A stretch of 13,765 bases of DNA, from assembly GCA_016937725.1 (NCBI GenBank), contig JAFGVZ010000060.1, forward strand, positions 1-13,765, in the 5' to 3' direction. Source of the stretch: Paracoccaceae bacterium (lineage in GTDB: Bacteria; Pseudomonadota; Alphaproteobacteria; Rhodobacterales; Rhodobacteraceae). Every line of letters begins with the position of its first letter. Position 1 is the stretch's first letter. The notes under the pieces were generated by a model, which had not been told where the DNA came from, did not search any database, and saw only the letters and a program-made list of their open reading frames with translations. Below are positions 1 through 5,369 of this stretch, in pieces. Both the position numbers and the translations under genes were made by a program.

Positions 1-79
1 TGTCGGCGAGGTCGGCAAGGTCGAGAATATGCCCAAGATGGAAGGGCGGCAGATGATCATGATGATCGCGCCGCGCTGA
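1..79 (+). CDS. 3' end of an unidentified plus-strand gene (partial)
   Basis: Only the last 25 codons are present. The reading frame starts at base 2 and stops with TGA at 77-79. The visible C-terminus has a glycine/valine/glutamate stretch followed by a methionine-rich end (GRQMIMMIAPR). It is too short to assign a family. I call it coding because the frame is open to the window edge and the stop lies just before a strong intrinsic terminator (101-127), as expected for a real gene end. It converges on the acetyltransferase gene to its right. The product is unknown, and the call is inferred mainly from the terminator placement. Confidence 0.5.
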   Translation, partial: VGEVGKVENMPKMEGRQMIMMIAPR

Positions 80-100
80 CACTTTGGTTTTGGTCTGATG

Positions 101-129
101 AAAGCCCGGCAAATATTGCCGGGCTTTTT
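101..129. terminator. Bidirectional intrinsic terminator between converging genes
   Basis: There is a perfect 12-bp inverted repeat, AAAGCCCGGCAA (101-112) and TTGCCGGGCTTT (116-127), with a 3-nt loop. It continues into a short T run on the plus strand. The A/T ends of the arms give a U tract to transcripts from either direction. It sits between the plus-strand gene ending at 79 and the minus-strand acetyltransferase ending at 137, so it probably serves both. Confidence 0.88.
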
Positions 130-136
130 GCTGCGC

Positions 137-679
137 TTACATCCGCCGGATATAAGTCCATGTCGGCACATTGGCGCGACGGGCGACCGAATAGGCTTCG
201 GCATCGCCCAGATAATCGAACCCCGCATTGGTCAGCACATGGGCCGAGGCCGCGTTGTCTTGGAACACTTCGGCAAAAAGCGTGCGCGCCTTGTGGGGGT
301 TGGCCTTGATGATGCAAGCCACCGCTTCCGATGCGTAGCCTGCATTCCAAAAGGCGGGTGCCACCCAATAGCCGATCTGGCTTTGCTGACGGTCGAGCGG
401 CTTGAGCGAGATCAGGCCCAGCACCGACGCCTTGTCGTGGCCCGCGCCATCCATGACCCAGACATCCTCTTCGCGCTTATCCGACAGGGCGCGTGCGATG
501 AATTGCTCGGTCGCCCCCGGCGGCAATGGATGGGGAATGGAGCGCGTGCCTTCGGCCACGCGCGCGTCGCTTGTATAAAACTCCAACAAGCCTTCGTCCG
601 CAGCCTGCAAAGGCCGCAAGACAAGGCGCGGGCTGGTCAGAACCGGCAAGGCGGCGCTGAAAGTGGCGTCCAGAGTCAT
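137..679 (-). CDS. GNAT family N-acetyltransferase (RimJ/RimL-like)
   Basis: This 180-residue protein has the GNAT fold signatures of the RimJ/RimL-like group, which transfers an acetyl group from acetyl-CoA to an amine. Near the N-terminus is the typical entry strand, LTSPRLVLRPL (residues 14-24). The middle holds IGYWVAPAFWNAGYASEA (102-119), which is motif A with the pyrophosphate-binding loop. Near residues 142-153 is the N..S..VL.NAGF pattern of motif B. The substrate cannot be read from sequence. I chose the ATG at 677-679 because GGAGG lies 4 nt upstream. A GTG at 722-724 would add 15 residues and also has a GGAGGAG about 10 nt upstream, so it remains an alternative start. The gene follows rpmA on the same strand but is separated from it by a hairpin (771-798) and an inverted-repeat leader. 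It converges on an unidentified gene at the left. Confidence 0.85.
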   Translation of the reverse strand: MTLDATFSAALPVLTSPRLVLRPLQAADEGLLEFYTSDARVAEGTRSIPHPLPPGATEQFIARALSDKREEDVWVMDGAGHDKASVLGLISLKPLDRQQSQIGYWVAPAFWNAGYASEAVACIIKANPHKARTLFAEVFQDNAASAHVLTNAGFDYLGDAEAYSVARRANVPTWTYIRRM

Positions 680-689
680 TTTTCCTCCG

Positions 690-764
690 ATCGGGCCCTC
701 ACCCGATAGTTCCGTGCCTTGCACTGCCGCGATACTCCTCCACAGGCGCGTGCAAGGGCCCGAT
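690..764 (-). promoter_or_regulatory. Structured leader upstream of the GNAT gene with alternative pairings
   Basis: Three inverted repeats lie between the rpmA hairpin and the GNAT start. AGGGCCCGAT (755-764) pairs with ATCGGGCCCT (690-699), 10 bp. GTGCAAGG (750-757) pairs with CCTTGCAC (717-724), 8 bp. ATCGGG (690-695) can pair locally with CCCGAT (702-707) around a 6-nt loop. In the minus-strand RNA the first two nest into one long stem, sharing 3 nt at 755-757. The local hairpin competes for the same 690-699 segment, just upstream of the ribosome binding site at 684-688. The loop of the long form exposes a second GGAGGAG. The structures are visible in the sequence; a regulatory role is inferred. 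Confidence 0.4.
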
Positions 765-770
765 ATGCAA

Positions 771-798
771 ACAGGGCCGGCATTTCTGCCGACCCTGT
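771..798 (-). terminator. Hairpin downstream of rpmA
   Basis: A 12-bp stem (771-782 with 787-798) closes a 4-nt loop 28 nt beyond the rpmA stop. On the plus strand one position is a C/A mismatch, but in the minus-strand transcript the same position is a U-G wobble. The stem is therefore continuous only in the RNA that reads through rpmA. The following bases (TTTGCAT) are a weak U tract, so termination may be incomplete and allow some read-through into the GNAT gene. Confidence 0.65.
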
Positions 799-826
799 CT
801 TAACATGCCATATGTGACAGTTCGGC

Positions 827-1096
827 TTACTCCGCAGCGTCCGCGATCGGCTGGATCGATACGAAGCTGCGCCCTTTCAGGCCCTTGGTGAAGGTCACGC
901 GGCCTTCCGACAGGGCAAACAGGGTGTGGTCGCGGCCCATGCCGACGCCTTCGCCTGCGAAATGCTTGGTGCCGCGCTGACGCACGATGATGTTGCCGGG
1001 GATCGCGAGCTGACCGCCATAGAGCTTGACGCCAAGGCGGCGTCCGGCAGAGTCGCGACCGTTGCGGGAGGAACCGCCTGCTTTCTTGTGTGCCAT
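827..1096 (-). CDS. rpmA: 50S ribosomal protein L27 (bL27)
   Basis: This 89-residue protein is a full-length bL27, a large-subunit protein whose N-terminal tail reaches the peptidyl-transferase centre. The family signature is visible: MAHKKAGGSSRNGRDS at the N-terminus, then GVKLYGGQLAIPGNIIVRQRG and HFAGEGVGMGRDHTLFA. The mature-type N-terminus is encoded directly, with no Firmicutes-style cleaved extension. The start is fixed by an AGGAG that overlaps the last codons and stop of rplU, 9 nt upstream of the ATG. The gene lies 6 nt after rplU, which is the near-universal order, and is surely co-transcribed with it. A hairpin follows at 771-798. Confidence 0.98.
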   Translation of the reverse strand: MAHKKAGGSSRNGRDSAGRRLGVKLYGGQLAIPGNIIVRQRGTKHFAGEGVGMGRDHTLFALSEGRVTFTKGLKGRSFVSIQPIADAAE

Positions 1097-1102
1097 GAGC
1101 TG

Positions 1103-1786
1103 TTACTCCTGTTCAGATGCGAATTGCTTGGCTTGGTCGATCCAGCCATCGCGCTCGATACGGCCTTTGAACGACAGCTTGTCATCCATATAGGCAATCT
1201 CGGCCGGGCCCCAAGCGGCGATTTGGTCAAAATGGAAAACACCGTTTTCGTGCAGCAGGCCTTCCAGCTTCGGGCCAACGCCAGAGATCTTTTTCAGATC
1301 ATCGGCTTTGCCGTCACGGGCTTCGGTCAGCAGGTTGGCGGGGCGGGTGCCTTCGACCTCTGCGGCGGCCGGGGCGGCTTTCTTGGCTTTGGGGGCCGGA
1401 GCGGCAGCTTCAACCGCAAAGCCCGAAACCGAGCCGGTGCCGATCGCGGCTTTGACGCCCGATGCATCCGCGCCAGAGGCCAGAATGTCGGTCACGCGCA
1501 GAAGCGTCAGCTTCTGGCGGTGGCCCTTGGTGCGCTGCGAGCTGTGCTTGCGGCGGCGCTTGACGTAATGGATGACCTTGTCGGCCTTGATCTGGTCGAT
1601 CACTTCGGCTTGCACGCCGGCACCGGCCACATTGGGGGTGCCGATCACGGGGGCGTCGCCACCGATCATCAGAATCTCGTTGAACTGGACTTTTTCGCCA
1701 GCTTGTGCGGCAATGCGTTCCACGCGCAGAACGTCACCCGCCTGCACCCGGTATTGCTTGCCACCTGTTTTCAGGACCGCGAACAT
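1103..1786 (-). CDS. rplU: 50S ribosomal protein L21 (bL21) with C-terminal helix-hairpin-helix extension
   Basis: Residues 1-103 are a canonical bL21, an rRNA-binding large-subunit protein: MFAVLKTGGKQYRV at the start, GTPNVAGAGVQAEV in the middle, and the basic VIHYVKRRRKHSSQRTKGHR signature at 71-90. The protein is 227 residues, about twice the usual length of around 103. An Ala/Pro/Lys-rich linker (about 104-160) leads to a small globular region (161-225). Its ISGVGPKLEGLLHENGV element (168-184) is a helix-hairpin-helix motif, followed by a helical segment ending WIDQAKQFA. From memory, similar modules occur at the C-terminus of NuoE and L21 in related alphaproteobacteria; a role is not established. 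The start at 1784-1786 has AAGGA about 9 nt upstream. An ATG 9 nt earlier abuts that AAGGA and is less likely. Confidence 0.96.
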   Translation of the reverse strand: MFAVLKTGGKQYRVQAGDVLRVERIAAQAGEKVQFNEILMIGGDAPVIGTPNVAGAGVQAEVIDQIKADKVIHYVKRRRKHSSQRTKGHRQKLTLLRVTDILASGADASGVKAAIGTGSVSGFAVEAAAPAPKAKKAAPAAAEVEGTRPANLLTEARDGKADDLKKISGVGPKLEGLLHENGVFHFDQIAAWGPAEIAYMDDKLSFKGRIERDGWIDQAKQFASEQE

Positions 1787-1922
1787 TTCGGTCATTCCTT
1801 GTTTCTTTACCGCGCCCTGTGGCCCCTGCGGCTGGCGCAGGTGTTTGGTGCCGTCGGGCTGCGTGCCCCGCTTGGGGCATAGCCATATATCCGCGCGGGC
1901 CGAATGCCCGAACGGAAGCCGC
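1787..1922 (-). promoter_or_regulatory. rplU-rpmA 5' leader with two hairpins
   Basis: The untranslated region upstream of rplU contains two compact stem-loops in the minus-strand transcript. One is TGCCCC/GGGGCA (1864-1869 with 1874-1879, 4-nt loop). The other is CCTGCG/CGCAGG (1825-1830 with 1836-1841, 5-nt loop). A leader of roughly 130 nt is long for a ribosomal operon and could hold an autoregulatory site for L21, as seen in other ribosomal operons. The hairpins are visible; the function is inference, and neither matches a leader family I can name. Confidence 0.35.
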
Positions 1923-1951
1923 CTGATGCACCAGAGGGCGCGTGCTGTCAA
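1923..1951 (-). promoter_or_regulatory. Putative promoter of rplU-rpmA
   Basis: A perfect TTGACA -35 element reads on the minus strand at 1951-1946. It is followed after 17 nt by a weak -10-like CATCAG at 1928-1923. This matches the strong -35, degenerate -10 pattern of many alphaproteobacterial housekeeping promoters. It would start transcription about 130 nt before the rplU start codon. Confidence 0.5.
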
Positions 1952-1976
1952 GCGGTCGGGCAGGTGAAATGGCAGG

Positions 1977-2007
1977 GTTTTGCGCTTGGGGCGTTTTGCG
2001 CTAGGCT
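1977..2007 (+). promoter_or_regulatory. Putative promoter of the rhodanese gene, overlapping a direct repeat
   Basis: A TTGCGC -35-like hexamer (1980-1985) is separated by 16 nt from a TAGGCT -10-like hexamer (2002-2007, TAnnnT). Both elements lie in or at the end of a 10-bp direct repeat, GTTTTGCGCT at 1977-1986 and 1993-2002, with a 16-bp period. The putative carA promoter has a similar -10 (TAGGTT), which supports the assignment. Confidence 0.45.
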
Positions 2008-2034
2008 TCGATGGAATTTAACGGAGGAGAGACC

Positions 2035-2637
2035 ATGACCCGCCTTGCCCCAATGACCGCGCTTTTGGCCCTGTTGGCCGCGCCAGCCTTTGCCGATACC
2101 GTCAATATCACGCCCGATATGGCCAGCGTGACCGTTCCTGTTCCGGGCGGACAGGTCGAAATTTCGCGCATTCAGGACGAAGCTGCCGTGATCGAGGGCG
2201 ACTTTGCCCGTATTGCGCGGCCTTGCCCCGATTTCTGCATCCAGCCCATGACCCCGGCTGAAGGCGTGCGCACCGTGGGTGAGTTGGAGGTGATCGCAGC
2301 CCTTCAAGACCCGAACACTCTGGTGGTGGATGGCCGGGTGCGCCCCGACTGGCAGACCGGCACCATCCCCGGCGCGATCAACATGCCCTATACGGAAATG
2401 GCCGATGAATTGCACGAATTGGGCTGCACGCCCGATTTCGAAGGCTTCATCTGTGACCCGGCGGTGGTGCCCAATTTGGTGATGTTCTGCAACGGTCCGT
2501 GGTGCGGTCAATCGCCCGCTGCGATTCGTCGTATTATTGAGGCGGGCTACCCGGTCGAGAAGATTTCCTATTACCGTTGGGGCATGCAGGGCTGGCGCAT
2601 GTTGGGCCTGACGGTGGCCGGCGGGGGCGAGGGCTAA
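2035..2637 (+). CDS. Periplasmic rhodanese-like protein
   Basis: This is a 200-residue exported protein. Residues 1-20 form a Sec signal peptide (TRLAPMTALLALLAAPAFA, cleavage after AFA). The C-terminal two thirds resemble a rhodanese domain: TLVVDGRVRPDWQTGTIPGAINMPY (95-119, the entry strand and its loop), then the active-site loop FCNGPWCGQSP (151-161). C152 is the likely sulfur-carrying cysteine, and C157 is a second cysteine within the loop. Another pair sits in CPDFC (64-68), with further cysteines at 131 and 140, so disulfides are plausible in the periplasm. The sulfur or redox substrate is unknown. The ATG at 2035 is chosen because GGAGGA lies 6 nt upstream and the signal peptide begins there; an upstream ATG at 2011 would spoil the signal peptide. 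The gene diverges from rplU, and its stop shares two bases with the converging gene's stop. Confidence 0.85.
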   Translation: MTRLAPMTALLALLAAPAFADTVNITPDMASVTVPVPGGQVEISRIQDEAAVIEGDFARIARPCPDFCIQPMTPAEGVRTVGELEVIAALQDPNTLVVDGRVRPDWQTGTIPGAINMPYTEMADELHELGCTPDFEGFICDPAVVPNLVMFCNGPWCGQSPAAIRRIIEAGYPVEKISYYRWGMQGWRMLGLTVAGGGEG

Positions 2638-3248
2638 CCCCTTAACACGAGCGCACGAGGGGTGTTGTCGGGGCGCAGCATGTAAAGCGTGCGCGCGCCG
2701 ATGGCCGCAACGGTCGCATCTTCCAGCCGGTCGCCTTCGCGCACCCGCAGAATGCGCCCATTGGCCAAGCGCACCAGCGCATGGCGCACACCGTCAGATT
2801 CGACCACGGCGATCAGGTTCATCTCGTCTAGCGTAATCGCGGCTGTTTGTGTTGCGGCCTCGGCCAGTGTTTGACCGGGCGGCAGAACGTAGCTAGCTGC
2901 TCCCGGCGCATCGCCCATGCTTAGCGGCAGGGATGCAAGAGCATAGGCCATCACAGGACGCTTGGGCAGGGCATCTGCTGGCGATAGGGTCGCAACCGGG
3001 GCTTTTTGCGCGCTTTCGTCAATTGGTTCAGGGCGCGGGCAGAACGTGCTGCCCTTTGTGCAATGGTTGACAAACCCGGACAGCAGGTAAAGCACGCCGA
3101 GTGTCAGGACCACCCCAAGCGGCACTTGCCATAGCCAGCTGCGCGCGGGTGGCGCGGGCGGCACCGGGCACAGATGCTCGGGCAACGGGGGCGGTGGTTC
3201 TCGCATGGGGCGGCGCGCTCTCATACCGGGCAAGATAGCGCAAGGCAT
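2634..3248 (-). CDS. Single-pass membrane protein with PilP/GspC-like C-terminal domain
   Basis: This 204-residue protein has a Pro/Arg-rich cytoplasmic N-terminus, one transmembrane helix (about 39-60, WLWQVPLGVVLTLGVLYLLSGFV), a linker with two cysteines (63, 70), and a small C-terminal domain (about 138-203). That domain contains NLIAVVESDGVRHALVRLANG and RVREGDRLEDATVAAIGARTLYM. The pattern 'value, ALVRL.NGR...V..GD.L....V..IG...L' is typical of the PilP / GspC homology-region beta domain, which links inner-membrane and outer-membrane parts of type IV pili or type II secretion. No pilus or secretion gene is nearby, so the partner is unknown. The start is uncertain: the ATG at 3246-3248 has a weak AGGCG 7 nt upstream, while in-frame ATGs at 3224 and 3206 have none. 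It lies 55 nt after the dehydrogenase gene and may belong to that transcript. Confidence 0.7.
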   Translation of the reverse strand: MPCAILPGMRARRPMREPPPPLPEHLCPVPPAPPARSWLWQVPLGVVLTLGVLYLLSGFVNHCTKGSTFCPRPEPIDESAQKAPVATLSPADALPKRPVMAYALASLPLSMGDAPGAASYVLPPGQTLAEAATQTAAITLDEMNLIAVVESDGVRHALVRLANGRILRVREGDRLEDATVAAIGARTLYMLRPDNTPRALVLRG

Positions 3249-3303
3249 GGCCCAGCGCCTAGCATATCCCTAGCCCGGAAAGGTTACGAATCCTTGAAGC
3301 GGC

Positions 3304-4224
3304 TTAATATCCCGCCCCGCGCGATACTTCGTGCAACAGCGGCAGGCCCGCTTCGACCCGCGCAATATTTTGCGCAATCACCTCTGACGCGGTGTCGGGC
3401 CGGGTGGCGGCGGCAATATGCGGTGTGACTGTTACCCGTGGATGCACCCAATAAGGGTGGTCGGCGGGCAGGGGTTCGGTGCGGAACACATCAAGTGTGG
3501 CGGCGGCGATCTGGCCGCTATCCAGCGCCGCCAGAAGGGCTGCATCCTCAATCAGCGTGCCGCGCCCCGGATTGACGATGCGCGCCCCACGCGGCAATTG
3601 CGCCAGCGTGTCCGCGTTCAGGATGTTGGCAGTGGCGGGCGTATCGGGCAGCAGCGTGACGAGGATGTCAGAGCTTCGCAGCACGTCGCGCAACCCTTCC
3701 GCCCCATGGTGGTAGGCAATGCCCGCAACATCGCGCGCAGAGCGCGACCAGCCCGCTACCTGAAAGCCCAGACCTGCCAGCGCTTGCGCACAAGCGCGCC
3801 CCAACTCGCCAAGGCCCAGAAACCCCACGCGGCGGTCTTGCGCCAAGGGTGGCACGACGGGGTCCCACGCGGTAGCGGGCCGGTCCAACCCCAGATGATA
3901 GCGCAGCACATGGCCGGTGACGTATTCGACCATGCCTTGCGTCAGGCTGGGATCGACCATGCGGGCCAAGGGCTGCGTCAGGGTCGGATTTCCGACAATG
4001 CGCTCGACCCCGGCCCACAGGCTAAGCACCGCGCGGCAGCGGGTGAACGGAGTGAAATCCTGTAGCGGGTTCGCGGGCGCATAGATGATGTAATCGACCG
4101 TATCGGGAGCGGCCTCTGTTACCACCGCCACATCCAGCCCCGCGCGGGCAAATGCTGCGTGCAGCGGCGCTTCATATTCTGCGAAATCACCGTCGCCCGC
4201 CGCAAAAAGGGCTGTCCGCGTCAT
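3304..4224 (-). CDS. D-2-hydroxyacid dehydrogenase, GhrA-like (glyoxylate/hydroxypyruvate reductase type)
   Basis: This 306-residue NAD(P)-dependent enzyme belongs to the D-isomer-specific 2-hydroxyacid dehydrogenase family, in the short GhrA-like subgroup. The Rossmann motif GLGELG is at 137-142. The catalytic triad is visible as R221 (VNPGRGTLIED), E250 (DVFRTEPLP) and H269 (VTPHIAAAT). Residues 1-100 and the C-terminus form the substrate-binding domain. Glyoxylate, hydroxypyruvate or another 2-keto acid is the likely substrate; specificity cannot be read from sequence. The ATG at 4222-4224 overlaps the rodA stop as ATGA, which fixes the start and implies translational coupling to the cell-elongation operon. 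No clear terminator follows before the next minus-strand gene at 3248. Upstream in-frame extension would run inside rodA and is rejected. Confidence 0.9.
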   Translation of the reverse strand: MTRTALFAAGDGDFAEYEAPLHAAFARAGLDVAVVTEAAPDTVDYIIYAPANPLQDFTPFTRCRAVLSLWAGVERIVGNPTLTQPLARMVDPSLTQGMVEYVTGHVLRYHLGLDRPATAWDPVVPPLAQDRRVGFLGLGELGRACAQALAGLGFQVAGWSRSARDVAGIAYHHGAEGLRDVLRSSDILVTLLPDTPATANILNADTLAQLPRGARIVNPGRGTLIEDAALLAALDSGQIAAATLDVFRTEPLPADHPYWVHPRVTVTPHIAAATRPDTASEVIAQNIARVEAGLPLLHEVSRGAGY

Positions 4225-5369
4225 GTCGGAAGCCTTGGGCGATGCACATGTGCCGATTGCAGCAGGCCAAAGCCCACCATCAGCACCATCATGGCTGACC
4301 CGCCATAGCTGATCAGCGGCAAAGGCACGCCGACCACCGGCGCAAGCCCCATCACCATGGCCGTGTTGACCGCGAAATACAGGAAGAAATTCGCCGTCAC
4401 TCCCACGGCCAATAGCGCGGCGTAGCGGTTCGAGGTGCGCAGCACTGTCACAAGGCAAAACGCGAGGATCAACATATACAACACCAACAGCGACCCGGCA
4501 CCTATAAAGCCGAATTCCTCGGCCAGCGTGGTGAAGATGAAATCGGTATGCTTTTCGGGCAAGAAGTTCAGCCGCGATTGCGTGCCTTCCATGAAGCCGC
4601 GCCCCGACCAGCCGCCCGATCCCAGCGCGATCATCGCTTGATTGATGTGATAGCCAGCACCCAGAGGGTCGAGCGTGGGGTCCAGAAAGGCGTCAATCCG
4701 GCGGTATTGGTAATCTTTCAACAATTGCCAATCCGTCCCGCGAGAGGCGAAAACCGCGAAAACCAACCCTGCGAAAGTTCCGATCACGCCTGCGAAATAG
4801 GCCCAATGCACGCCCGCTGCGAAAATGACCGCCCCGCCTGCCGCCGCGATCAGCAGCGAGGTGCCAAGATCGGGCTGGCGCACGACCAAGAACACCGGGA
4901 ACAGCACGATCAAGGCCGCGCCGACCACGAAGACGGGGCGCGAGATTTTCTTGATATCGACCCAGTCGTAATAAGCCGCCAGCGCCATGATGGTGGTGAT
5001 CTTGGCCAATTCCGAAGGTTGCAGGCGCAAAGGGCCAATTTCCAGCCAGCGCTGCGCGCCCATGCCCACAGCGCCAAAGAATTCGACCCCCAGCAGTAGC
5101 AAGGTCGACAGGCCATAGGCCAACCCAGAGACCGAGCGCCAGAACCAGATGGGGACCATGGCCACGATGAACATGACCGCCAGACCTATGACAAACCGTT
5201 GCAATTGCGGCTCCATCCAAGGCCGCGCGCTGCCGCCTGCAACGGAATAGAGCATGACGAAGCCGTAGCAGGCGACCGCGATCAGCAGCACCACGAGCGC
5301 CCAATTCAAGTGCAGCATCTTGGCCGCGCCCTTGGGCATGCGTTGGGTGTTGTATTCCAGATAGCTCAT
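4221..5369 (-). CDS. rodA: Peptidoglycan glycosyltransferase RodA (SEDS family)
   Basis: This 382-residue polytopic inner-membrane protein of the SEDS family polymerises lipid II into glycan strands for side-wall growth, in complex with PBP2. Family landmarks include AQRWLEIGPLRLQPSELAK (105-123, with E120), RQPDLGTSLL (164-173), and GGWSGRGFMEGTQ followed by LPEKHTDFIF (270-279). D276 corresponds to the essential aspartate of E. coli RodA (D262). It ends with the VVGVPLPLISYGGSAM signature near 345-360. About ten hydrophobic segments are visible. The ATG at 5367-5369 overlaps the mrdA stop by 4 nt (ATGA). Its own stop overlaps the start of the dehydrogenase gene in the same way. The N-terminus before the first helix (residues 1-22) is short and polar. 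The length matches the family. Confidence 0.96.
   Translation of the reverse strand: MSYLEYNTQRMPKGAAKMLHLNWALVVLLIAVACYGFVMLYSVAGGSARPWMEPQLQRFVIGLAVMFIVAMVPIWFWRSVSGLAYGLSTLLLLGVEFFGAVGMGAQRWLEIGPLRLQPSELAKITTIMALAAYYDWVDIKKISRPVFVVGAALIVLFPVFLVVRQPDLGTSLLIAAAGGAVIFAAGVHWAYFAGVIGTFAGLVFAVFASRGTDWQLLKDYQYRRIDAFLDPTLDPLGAGYHINQAMIALGSGGWSGRGFMEGTQSRLNFLPEKHTDFIFTTLAEEFGFIGAGSLLVLYMLILAFCLVTVLRTSNRYAALLAVGVTANFFLYFAVNTAMVMGLAPVVGVPLPLISYGGSAMMVLMVGFGLLQSAHVHRPRLPT

Noticed and set aside
926..1882. A 318-codon open frame on the plus strand opposite rplU and rpmA
   Set aside because: It lies entirely antisense to two certain ribosomal protein genes. Long antisense frames are expected in GC-rich DNA, and the translation matches no family and has no good ribosome binding site.
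4225..4458. N-terminal extension of the dehydrogenase into rodA
   Set aside because: The extra 78 codons overlap rodA in another frame and have no dehydrogenase similarity. The ATGA junction at 4221-4224 gives a natural start.
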